Shown here: one piece after another, positions 1-7,440 of the stretch
Position numbering within the stretch: position 1 is the first letter of the stretch
Layout of the letters: each line of letters opens with the position of its first letter
From: Brachybacterium sp. FME24
Lineage (GTDB): Bacteria > Actinomycetota > Actinomycetes > Actinomycetales > Dermabacteraceae
NCBI RefSeq assembly: GCF_014897705.1
Contig: NZ_JABUXV010000008.1
Span: 176,809 to 240,808 of the forward strand
Direction of reading: 5' to 3'
DNA length: 64,000 nucleotides
Notes under the pieces: model-generated
Seen by the model: only the letters and a program-made list of their open reading frames with translations
What the model was told of the DNA's origin: nothing
Database searches by the model: none
Translations under genes and position numbers: made by a program

Positions 1-2
1 TC

Positions 3-521
3 CCGTCGGACTACAACGACTGGGTCATCGCCACCCAGGTGCTCGATGAGCAGCTGCGCCGGATCGGCATCGAGTTCACTCCCCAGGGCGTCTCCTTCGA
101 AGCCTGGACCGAGAGCCGGGACATGGGCAACTTCGATGTCACCCTGTCGATCGTCGCCGCAGGCCAAGGGCCCTGGTTCCTATATCGCTCGATGCTGTCC
201 TCCCAGCACAGCCCGGATGAGGACGGTCGCGTCTACGCGAACTTCCAGCGGTGGTACGACGAGGAGACCGATGAGCTGCTCACGGCCTTCGCGGAGACCG
301 AGGACGAGACGGAGCGGGGCCTCGCGATCGACGGGCTGCAGCGGATCGTCGTCGACAAGCTGCCGGCGATCCCGATCATCACCGCCCCGAACTGGTTCAA
401 CTACAACACCGCGCAGTGGACGGGGTTCCCGAGCGAGGAAGACCCCTACGCGCTCGGATCACCCGTCAACGCCGCCGACAGGATGATCATCCTGCGGCGA
501 CTGTCCAGGACCGAGAGCTGA
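3..521 (+). CDS. Peptide ABC transporter substrate-binding protein, C-terminal part (5' cut by window edge)
   Basis: About 172 codons of the C-terminal lobe of a family-5 (DppA/OppA-type) solute-binding lipoprotein. The reading frame is open to the left edge, so the true start lies outside the window. The tail with NWFNYNTAQWTGFPS and PYALGSP is typical of actinobacterial peptide-binding proteins, where this segment lines the ligand pocket. It is followed 14 bp downstream by a permease gene, so it heads an import operon of binding protein, two permeases and two ATPases. The ligand is unknown; the nearby RpiR regulator and serine hydrolase suggest, by inference, cell-wall peptides. Confidence 0.85.
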   Translation, partial: PSDYNDWVIATQVLDEQLRRIGIEFTPQGVSFEAWTESRDMGNFDVTLSIVAAGQGPWFLYRSMLSSQHSPDEDGRVYANFQRWYDEETDELLTAFAETEDETERGLAIDGLQRIVVDKLPAIPIITAPNWFNYNTAQWTGFPSEEDPYALGSPVNAADRMIILRRLSRTES

Positions 522-535
522 GGGAGGCCAACCCC

Positions 536-1513
536 ATGAAATTCCTGCTTCGAAAGCTCGGCCTGTACGCGTTCATCGCGTGGGCAGCGTTGACGCTCAA
601 CTTCCTGATCCCGCGGATGATGCCCGGCGATCCCGTCAGCATCCTCATCGCCGGGTCGAAGGGCCAGATCGACGCGGAGGCTCGGGACGCCATCGCGGCG
701 CAGTTCGGTATCTCCGAGGACCCGATGATCATCCAGTACGTCCACTATCTGGGTGATCTCCTCCGCCTCGACCTGGGCGTCTCGCTCAGCCAGTATCCGG
801 TCCCGGTGCTGGACATCATCAGCCAGTCCCTGACCTGGACCGTGGGCCTGGTGGGCGTCTCGACCGTGGTCGGATTCGTGCTGGGCACCGGGCTCGGAGT
901 CCTGCTCGCCTGGCGCCGAGGAACCTGGTCCGACCACGTGCTGCCCGGGCTGACGTTCCTCAATGCCATCCCGTACTTCTGGATGGCCCTGATCCTGGTC
1001 ATGCTGCTGTCGGTCACGGTGAGCATCTTCCCCGCCGGCGGCGGGTACGACCGGTCGATCTTCCCCGAGCTCACCCCGGAGTTCGCCGGGTCGGTGCTCT
1101 ACCACGCGGCACTGCCCGCGCTGACGATCGTCATCGGCTCCTTCGCCGGCTGGGTGCTCCAGATGCGCAATATGACCGTGACGATCATGGGCGAGGACTA
1201 CGTCTCGATGGCGGAGGCGAAGGGACTGCCCCAGCGCACGGTCCTGTTCGGATACGCCGCCCGCAACGCGATCCTGCCCAGCGTGACCGGCTTCGCCCTC
1301 GCCCTCGGCGCTGTGGTGGGCGGCTCGATGCTCACCGAAGTCATCTTCAACTATCCCGGTCTCGGATACGCCCTTTTCCAGGCCGTCAGCGCACAGGACT
1401 TCCCGCTCATGCAGGGGCTGTTCCTCATCATCTCCCTGGCGGTGATCCTGGCGAACCTGATCGCCGACGTCGCCTATGTGTTCCTCGATCCCAGAACCCG
1501 ACAGGGGGCCTGA
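536..1513 (+). CDS. DppB/OppB-type ABC transporter permease
   Basis: 325-residue inner-membrane permease of a peptide importer. The first membrane helix (about residues 8-28) is followed by the PRMMPGDP motif found near the N terminus of DppB proteins; several further helices and the cytoplasmic EAA loop (AEAKGLPQ..., about residue 228) follow. The ATG at 536 is preceded by GGGAGGCC and fits the family start; an upstream in-frame extension to 416 overlaps the binding-protein gene and is rejected. The next gene starts 3 bp after its stop, so the genes are co-transcribed. Confidence 0.9.
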   Translation: MKFLLRKLGLYAFIAWAALTLNFLIPRMMPGDPVSILIAGSKGQIDAEARDAIAAQFGISEDPMIIQYVHYLGDLLRLDLGVSLSQYPVPVLDIISQSLTWTVGLVGVSTVVGFVLGTGLGVLLAWRRGTWSDHVLPGLTFLNAIPYFWMALILVMLLSVTVSIFPAGGGYDRSIFPELTPEFAGSVLYHAALPALTIVIGSFAGWVLQMRNMTVTIMGEDYVSMAEAKGLPQRTVLFGYAARNAILPSVTGFALALGAVVGGSMLTEVIFNYPGLGYALFQAVSAQDFPLMQGLFLIISLAVILANLIADVAYVFLDPRTRQGA

Positions 1514-1516
1514 ACG

Positions 1517-3367
1517 ATGAAGCTCTCCTCGCTCATCCCGCGCAGTGGAAAAGTCCGAACCGGGGTCGTCGTGGTCCTGGTATTCATCGTGATCGCGGTG
1601 CTCGGGCCAGTCGTGGCCACGCATGACCCCCGCGCCACCTCCTTCGACATGCTCGAGCCCCCCTCGGGTCGGTACTGGCTGGGGACCACCCAGTCCGGAC
1701 AGGACGTCTTCGCCCAGTTCGTCCACGGTGCGCGGATCTCGCTGCTGGTGGGCCTGCTGGCCGGTGTGATCTCCCAATTGTTCTCGGTGGTGGTCGGCCT
1801 GCTGGGCGGCTACTTGCGGGGCGTCGCCGACGACCTGCTCTACATCGTCACGGCGGTGTTCCTGGTGATCCCCGGGATGCCTCTGCTGATCGTGCTGACC
1901 GGTTACCTCCCGTCCCGCGGGATGCTGTCCATCGCGGTGGTCATCGCGATCACTTCCTGGGCGGGAGCGGCCCGCGTGATCCGCGCCCAGACCCTCTCGC
2001 TGCGCAACCGCGACTTCGTCGAAGCGGCCCGCGCCACCGGTGAGGGACGCCTGCGGATCATGTTCTTCGAGGTACTGCCGAACATGCTTCCCCTGGTGGC
2101 CTCCGGGTTCCTGTTCTCCGTGATCGGAGGCATCCTCGCAGAGGCTGGGCTCGCTTTCCTCGGCCTGGGATCACTGACCACCACGAGCTGGGGCTCGATG
2201 CTGTACTTCGCGCAGAACTCGCAGGCGCTGCTGGCGGGCGCCTGGTGGTGGTTCGTGCCCCCGGGCCTCGCCATCGCCGTCATCGGAGCCGGACTGGCCC
2301 TGATCAACTTCGGGATCGACGAATACTCGAACCCTCGTCTGCGTACGGGCTCGGCCACGAAGAAGACCAGGACCAGTCGTGCCGCCGGTGGCGACGCGAC
2401 CGCTGCGAATGCCCAGGTCTCCGGGATCGGTTCGGGAACGCCGCCCACGCCGGGAGGTGCTTCGGCGGCGACTGCGGAGCATGTGGCTCTCACCCGAGAG
2501 CGCACCGATGAGGTCGATCCTGAGCTCGCGTCGCGGATCCACCCCTCGCCCATGCCGGGTTCGCCGATCATCGAGGTGGACTCCCTGCGCGTGGACTATC
2601 CGACCGCCTTCGGCACCGTCCACGCTGTGCAGGACGTCTCGCTCACGCTGCGCCGCGGGGAGATCCTCGGGCTGGCCGGAGAGTCAGGCTCCGGCAAGTC
2701 CACGTTGACCAACGCCATCACCCGCCTGCTGCGCGCCCCGGCGGACGTCGCCGGCGGGTCGATCACCTATCGCGCAGACGATGGCGCCCCCACGGATCTG
2801 CTGCACCTGGAGGACAGAGAACTGCGCGCATTGCGGTGGAACGAGATCGCCGTGGTCTTCCAGAGCGCCATGAACGCGCTGAATCCCGTCACCTCCATTC
2901 ACGCCCAGTTCGACGACGTGATCCGCGTGCACCGGCCGAGCCTGCCAGCCGCCCAGCGCACGGCGATCGCCAAGGAGCATCTCGAGCGGGTCGGGATCGA
3001 TCCCGGCCGGATCGACGCCTATCCGCACGAACTCTCCGGCGGCATGAAGCAGCGCGTGGCCATCGCCATCGCGCTGGTCCTCGAACCGGACGTGATCTTC
3101 ATGGACGAGCCCACGACGGCGCTGGATCTGCTGGTCCAGCGCGACGTGCTCGACCAGATCGTGCGGCTGCGTGAGGAGTACGGCTTCGCCATCGTGTTCA
3201 CCACGCATGATCTGGCGCTGCTGCTGGAGATCTCCGACTCGATCGCCGTGATGCGCCACGGGCGCCTGGTCGAATACGGCCCGGCGGTCGACATCTACCG
3301 GGACCCGCAGCACCCGTACACGCAGAACCTGCTGTCCTCGCTCGCAGAACTCGGGAGCCTCGCATGA
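1517..3367 (+). CDS. Fused DppC-type permease and DppD-type ATPase
   Basis: 616-residue protein joining two importer subunits that are more often separate. Residues about 1-285 are a DppC-like permease: an N-terminal helix, several more membrane segments and an EAA loop (EAARATGEG, about residue 173). A low-complexity Ala/Thr/Gly-rich linker of about 60 residues follows. Residues about 348-610 are an ABC ATPase with Walker A GESGSGKST (about 389), signature LSGGMKQR (about 505) and Walker B VIFMDEP (about 525). No stop or frameshift separates the halves. Its stop overlaps the start of the second ATPase by 4 bp. The fusion fixes a 1:1 ratio of permease to ATPase. Confidence 0.9.
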   Translation: MKLSSLIPRSGKVRTGVVVVLVFIVIAVLGPVVATHDPRATSFDMLEPPSGRYWLGTTQSGQDVFAQFVHGARISLLVGLLAGVISQLFSVVVGLLGGYLRGVADDLLYIVTAVFLVIPGMPLLIVLTGYLPSRGMLSIAVVIAITSWAGAARVIRAQTLSLRNRDFVEAARATGEGRLRIMFFEVLPNMLPLVASGFLFSVIGGILAEAGLAFLGLGSLTTTSWGSMLYFAQNSQALLAGAWWWFVPPGLAIAVIGAGLALINFGIDEYSNPRLRTGSATKKTRTSRAAGGDATAANAQVSGIGSGTPPTPGGASAATAEHVALTRERTDEVDPELASRIHPSPMPGSPIIEVDSLRVDYPTAFGTVHAVQDVSLTLRRGEILGLAGESGSGKSTLTNAITRLLRAPADVAGGSITYRADDGAPTDLLHLEDRELRALRWNEIAVVFQSAMNALNPVTSIHAQFDDVIRVHRPSLPAAQRTAIAKEHLERVGIDPGRIDAYPHELSGGMKQRVAIAIALVLEPDVIFMDEPTTALDLLVQRDVLDQIVRLREEYGFAIVFTTHDLALLLEISDSIAVMRHGRLVEYGPAVDIYRDPQHPYTQNLLSSLAELGSLA

Positions 3368-4221
3368 CCATCACCGATACCACCACCGGTTCCGGCCCGC
3401 AGCCCCAGGCGCGCACCGTCCTCGAGGGCCGGAACCTCGTCAAGGAGTACCCGGTCGGCGCCCGCAGCGGGCTGCTGCGCCGCCAGCAGACGATGCGCGC
3501 CGTCGACGACGTCTCGATCGTGCTCACCCAGGGCCGCGTCACCGCCCTGGTGGGGCAGAGCGGCTCCGGCAAGTCCACGCTCGGGCGGATGCTGGCGCGG
3601 CTCATCCCTGCCACCTCCGGCCAGATCCTGCTGGATGGTCGGGAGGTGCCGACCCGCGGAAACGCAGGGCACCGGGAGTACGTGGGCGATGTGCAGCTGA
3701 CCCTGCAGGATCCCTTCGCCTCCCTGAATCCTCTGCGCAGGATCGCGTACACCCTGGGCCGGGCCGTGCGCATCCACCAGGATGCTCGCGGTGAGGCCGC
3801 GGTGCACGAGCGCAGCATCCAGCTGCTGGAGCGCGTCGGTCTGACACCGGCGGAGCGTTACCTCGATCGGTTCCCCCATGAGCTCTCCGGCGGCGAGCGT
3901 CAGCGCGTCTCGTTCGCGCGGGCGCTGGCTGCCTCGCCGAAGGTCCTGATCGCCGACGAACCCGTCTCGATGCTCGACGTCACCATCCGCAAGGAGATGC
4001 TCGACCTGATCGACGATCTGCGTCGCGACGAGGACCTCGCGGTCCTGTACATCACCCACGACCTCGGCAGTGCCCGCCGCTACTCCTCCGAGGTGCTGGT
4101 CATGCACGAGGGGCACGTCGTCGAGGCGGGCGAGAGCGCCACGGTGATCGATGACCCGCAGCACGAGTACACCCGCCGCCTGCTGGCGGCCGCACCGAAC
4201 CCCGCCGCCCGGCGGCGCTGA
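3364..4221 (+). CDS. DppF/OppF-type ABC transporter ATPase
   Basis: 285-residue ATP-binding subunit, the second nucleotide-binding domain of the peptide importer. Walker A GQSGSGKST lies near residue 63, the signature LSGGERQR near 173, Walker B VLIADEP near 194, and the H-loop in YITHDLG. The C terminus carries the DPQHEYTRRLL sequence typical of oligopeptide ATPases. ATG overlaps the stop of the fused upstream gene (ATGA), showing translational coupling. It ends the operon; the following gene is convergent. Confidence 0.9.
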   Translation: MTITDTTTGSGPQPQARTVLEGRNLVKEYPVGARSGLLRRQQTMRAVDDVSIVLTQGRVTALVGQSGSGKSTLGRMLARLIPATSGQILLDGREVPTRGNAGHREYVGDVQLTLQDPFASLNPLRRIAYTLGRAVRIHQDARGEAAVHERSIQLLERVGLTPAERYLDRFPHELSGGERQRVSFARALAASPKVLIADEPVSMLDVTIRKEMLDLIDDLRRDEDLAVLYITHDLGSARRYSSEVLVMHEGHVVEAGESATVIDDPQHEYTRRLLAAAPNPAARRR

Positions 4222-4227
4222 CGGACC

Positions 4228-4259
4228 GCCGGGCAGGTGAGGACGATCATCCGCCCGGC
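4228..4259. terminator. Weak bidirectional hairpin between convergent operons
   Basis: GCCGGGC (4228-4234) pairs with GCCCGGC (4253-4259) across an 18-nt loop, in the 45-bp gap between the ends of two convergent genes. There is no T tract, and the stem is short, so this is a tentative terminator. Confidence 0.3.
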
Positions 4260-4266
4260 CGGGCAC

Positions 4267-5406
4267 TCAGGTGAAAGCGATCCTCGCCAACTCGCGCCGT
4301 GAGCGATCGACCGTGAACCGCGCCCGACGGGGATGGACCCGGTTGGTCAGCAGCGCCGCAACGGTGCCGGAGACAGGATCGGCGAGCACCGAGGTGCCCG
4401 TGAACCCGGGGTGGCCGACGACATGGGGCAGCAGCGAGCCCGGAGCGGTCTCCTGGCCGATGCGCAGACCGAATCCCTGGCGCCACGGTGCGCCGGTCGC
4501 CACTCCTGCGGGCAGCTGGTCAGTGGTCAGGAGCTCCCTCACGGACGTCGAGAGCGTGGGCCCCGGAGCGCGCCCGGCCAGGAGGCGCCCGATCGCGAGG
4601 GCATCCTCGAGGGTCGCGAACAGGCCGGCGTTTCCGGTACCGCCCAGCGACCACGCCGTCTCGTCATGGGTGGATCCGCGCACCAGGCCGCGCGGGGGAT
4701 CGTCCTGGTACTCGGTGGCGGCCGCACCGGCTGCGACGTCCGGATCCGGCGCCCAGCCTGCGGTCATCGCGCCGGCCGGGTCGAGCACGCGCCGGCGTGC
4801 GAGTTCGGGCAGGGGAGTGTCGGTCAGCCCCTCCAGGAGGGCGCCCAGCAGGATGAATCCGATGCACGAGTAGGCATGGACGGTGCCCGGGTCGGCGTGC
4901 AGCTCGGCCCGCGAGATCGCGGCGATGCGGTCCTCGCGACCTGCGTCGATCTGCCACAGCGGCATCACCGGGGGGAGGCCGGCGGTGTGGGTCAGGAGGT
5001 GGCGCACGGTGATGTCGGGGTGCGGGGACGTGAGGGGCCCGGCGAGAAGATACTCGGCGACCGGGGCCTCGGGATCGAGCAGTCCCTCGTCGATCAGAGT
5101 CGCCGCCGTGAGCGCCGTGACCACCTTCGTCACCGACGCCATGTCGAACACGGTGTCCTCGCCCACCGCCGTGACCTCGGCGGATCCGTGCGCTAGGCGG
5201 GTTCCGTCGGCCCCGAACACTGCCGTCGAGCCGGCGACCGCGCGGGTGATGCCTTCGACGCGATCCACGGCCGCGACGGCGGCGGGCGCGCCCTCGATCG
5301 CCGTGCCCTCCGGTGGTGCCGAGAGTGCGGCGGAGGTCAGGACGCCCACCAGCTGCTCGAGCTGCTGCTGGTCCTCGGTGTTCCGGCGGGGCGCTGGTGC
5401 GGTCAT
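4267..5406 (-). CDS. Serine hydrolase of the beta-lactamase / penicillin-binding family
   Basis: 379-residue class-C-type serine hydrolase. The catalytic SxxK tetrad is S91-V-T-K94, in MASVTKVV. The second motif, usually YxN or YSN, reads Y179-S-C181, and a late HPGFTG motif takes the place of the KTG/HxG box. No clear signal peptide is seen, so a cytoplasmic esterase or peptidase role is possible. The start overlaps the stop of the RpiR-type gene by 4 bp, so the two form an operon. In Bacillus subtilis a similar hydrolase (YbbE) lies in the MurNAc-recycling locus with MurR, which suggests, but does not prove, a cell-wall turnover role. Confidence 0.85.
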   Translation of the reverse strand: MTAPAPRRNTEDQQQLEQLVGVLTSAALSAPPEGTAIEGAPAAVAAVDRVEGITRAVAGSTAVFGADGTRLAHGSAEVTAVGEDTVFDMASVTKVVTALTAATLIDEGLLDPEAPVAEYLLAGPLTSPHPDITVRHLLTHTAGLPPVMPLWQIDAGREDRIAAISRAELHADPGTVHAYSCIGFILLGALLEGLTDTPLPELARRRVLDPAGAMTAGWAPDPDVAAGAAATEYQDDPPRGLVRGSTHDETAWSLGGTGNAGLFATLEDALAIGRLLAGRAPGPTLSTSVRELLTTDQLPAGVATGAPWRQGFGLRIGQETAPGSLLPHVVGHPGFTGTSVLADPVSGTVAALLTNRVHPRRARFTVDRSRRELARIAFT

Positions 5407-6266
5407 CGTCTTTTGTACTCCTCGAGGGCGTTGAAGGTGGTGCGCAGAGCGTCGACGGTGGCATCACGGCCGCTCTGGGCGACGGCCACGAACAGGCAGT
5501 CCACGATCAGCAGCTGGGCGGATCGGGAGGCCATCGCGCCGGATCGGTAGGTGGATTCGCGCACCGTCGTGCGCAGAACGATGTCCGCCGCCTCGACCAC
5601 CGGCCCGTGCCCGCTGCCGGTGATGGCGATGGTGGTGGCCCCTGCGCCGCGCGAGGTGGTGAGGAAGGTGGCCACCTCCGTGGTGGTCCCGCTGTGCGAG
5701 AACCCCAGCGCGACCTGACCGGGTCCCAGGAGTGCGGCGGAGACGAGCGCATCGTGCGTGTCCGGGATGGAGCGGGACATGCGGCCCAGGCGATGCAGTT
5801 TGCGCTCGAAATCACTGCCGCCCGAGGCGGAGGCGCCGATCCCGTGCATCAGCACCAGGGGTGCGGCGGAGATCGCCTCGACAGCTCTCTGCAGGGCGGG
5901 GATGTCCAGCGCCGCGGCGGTCTCCTCGATGCCGAGGGTCTCGGTCAGGGCGATCTCGCCGACGATCTCGTGCAGGGCGCTGGCTGCCGGGAGGTCCGAG
6001 CCGTGGGTGGGGCCGACCTCGTGTCGCCGCACGCGTTCGGAGGCGATCTCCCCGGCCAGTGTGAGCCGCAGCTTCGAGAATCCCGACAGTCCGAGGCGAT
6101 GGCAGAAGCGCACCACGGTGGTCTCCGAGGTGGCGCATGCGGTGGCCAGATCGGTGATGGTTCCCTGGAGTATCCGCTCGGGGTCCTCCAGGATCGCGTC
6201 GGCGACCCGGAGCATCGAGGGAGGCAAGGACGCTCTGTCGGCCTGGATGCGGGACTGGATGCTCAT
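5403..6266 (-). CDS. MurR/RpiR-family transcriptional regulator with SIS domain
   Basis: 287-residue regulator. Residues 1-77 form the RpiR winged helix-turn-helix (SETTVVRFCHRLGLSGF is the recognition segment) and residues about 125-260 a sugar-isomerase (SIS) domain that in this family binds phosphosugars such as MurNAc-6-phosphate or GlcNAc-6-phosphate. It is the promoter-proximal gene of a two-gene operon with the serine hydrolase and probably controls it, and perhaps the convergent peptide importer. The effector cannot be read from the sequence. Confidence 0.88.
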   Translation of the reverse strand: MSIQSRIQADRASLPPSMLRVADAILEDPERILQGTITDLATACATSETTVVRFCHRLGLSGFSKLRLTLAGEIASERVRRHEVGPTHGSDLPAASALHEIVGEIALTETLGIEETAAALDIPALQRAVEAISAAPLVLMHGIGASASGGSDFERKLHRLGRMSRSIPDTHDALVSAALLGPGQVALGFSHSGTTTEVATFLTTSRGAGATTIAITGSGHGPVVEAADIVLRTTVRESTYRSGAMASRSAQLLIVDCLFVAVAQSGRDATVDALRTTFNALEEYKRR

Positions 6267-6285
6267 GCGCCGATCGTAGAGCGGG

Positions 6286-6801
6286 TCAGGGTCGCGGCAG
6301 GGCGTCGTCGGGAACCTCGTCGAGCTCCGCCTCGAGTTCTGCTTCGTGCTCTGGATCTGCTTCGTGCTCTGTCGCGCGGCGACGGCGCAGGCGCTCGCCG
6401 ATCCACAGCCCCACCCCCAGGGCGATGCCGATCACGTCGAACAGGATGTCCGCACCTTCGGCGCCGCGCTCCGGCAGCAGCAGCAGCTGGACCAGCTCGA
6501 TCAGCAGCGCGTGAGCGACGGCGAGGAGCACCACCCAGCCCATCGGGAAGCGACGGCGTGGTGCCAGCAGCCGCCCGGCCGCCCAGACCGTCAGGGCGAA
6601 CACCAGGAGGTGGACGATCTTGTCGAGACCGGGCGCACCGGCCCCCGGAACGCCGGAGGGGATCTGCGGCAGGTAGAAGCCGATGTTCACCACGAGCGCG
6701 AGGACCAGGACTCCGGCGCGCCCCGGCAGGGAACCACCTGCTCGACGGACCTCATGCGGCAGGCGGCTCAGGTACTCGGCGACAGCGTCCATGGCGGGCA
6801 T
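6286..6801 (-). CDS. VanZ-family membrane protein
   Basis: 171-residue membrane protein with about four hydrophobic helices. The pattern DKIVHLLVFALTVWA, then HALLIELVQLLLLPERGAE and ADILFDVIGIALG, is that of VanZ-like proteins, named for a teicoplanin-resistance accessory protein but mostly of unknown function. The C-terminal 35 residues are acidic. I chose the ATG at 6801, before the conserved region; an upstream ATG at 6894 would run into the divergent gene at 6882. An ATG at 6792 is also possible. Confidence 0.75.
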   Translation of the reverse strand: MPAMDAVAEYLSRLPHEVRRAGGSLPGRAGVLVLALVVNIGFYLPQIPSGVPGAGAPGLDKIVHLLVFALTVWAAGRLLAPRRRFPMGWVVLLAVAHALLIELVQLLLLPERGAEGADILFDVIGIALGVGLWIGERLRRRRATEHEADPEHEAELEAELDEVPDDALPRP

Positions 6802-6881
6802 TGTTCCAGCGGAGGTGGCTGTCTCCGGGGAGGCAGGGCCGCTAAGCTCGCGGGAGCACGACATCGACCGAGGGAGTTGCC

Positions 6882-7265
6882 ATGTCCTCCACATCCGACC
6901 CGTCCCGGATGGACCCGTACAGCGATGACCCGGGCGCGTCCCCGGGCAGTACTGCGGTGCTGGACCGCCAGCAGCAGGAGAAGGACCAGACCACCGACGA
7001 CGGTGACCACGACCGGTACGCCCATTACGTGCGCAAGGACAAGGTCACCCAGGCCGCGCTCGGCGGCTCGCCCGTGATCGCCCTGTGCGGCAAGGTCTGG
7101 GTGCCCGGGCGCGATCCCGAGAAGTACCCCGTGTGCCCCGAGTGCAAGGAGATCTACGAGGGGATGCGCGAGCCCCAGGACGGCGGAGGAGGCGGCGGCG
7201 AGGGCAGCTCTGGCGGCTCCGGTCGCGGAGGCGGCTTCCGCGGCTTCTTCGGCGGTCGCCGCTAG
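6882..7265 (+). CDS. DUF3039 domain protein
   Basis: 127-residue actinobacterial conserved protein of unknown function. The core HYVRKDKVTQAALGGSPV, then ALCGKVWVPGRDP and CPECKEIYE, matches DUF3039; the two cysteines of CPEC plus the earlier Cys could bind a metal. The C terminus is a Gly/Arg-rich tail. AGGGAG 5 nt before ATG is the ribosome site and TAAGCT (6843-6848) a likely -10. It precedes a helicase gene, an arrangement conserved in many actinobacteria, which hints at a nucleic-acid role. Confidence 0.85.
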   Translation: MSSTSDPSRMDPYSDDPGASPGSTAVLDRQQQEKDQTTDDGDHDRYAHYVRKDKVTQAALGGSPVIALCGKVWVPGRDPEKYPVCPECKEIYEGMREPQDGGGGGGEGSSGGSGRGGGFRGFFGGRR

Positions 7266-7297
7266 CCCGACGGAGGGCGCAGCCGACGCTTCACCTG

Positions 7298-7325
7298 CGC
7301 GGCCCGGGCGAATGCCCGGGCCGCG
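7298..7325 (+). terminator. GC-rich 12-bp hairpin downstream of DUF3039 gene
   Basis: A perfect 12-bp stem (7298-7309 with 7314-7325) closes a GAAT tetraloop, 33 bp after the DUF3039 stop. No T tract follows. It probably ends or attenuates the DUF3039 transcript before the helicase gene. Confidence 0.5.
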
Positions 7326-7440
7326 TCGTCGTCCGGTGCGCCCGGACGACGCAGTACCAGCGCGCGCGACGCGCCAGGGACTTCCTCACATCGCACTCGT
7401 CGGCGGGTCGTCGCACCGCAGCGGTACGGTTGGTCACGCC

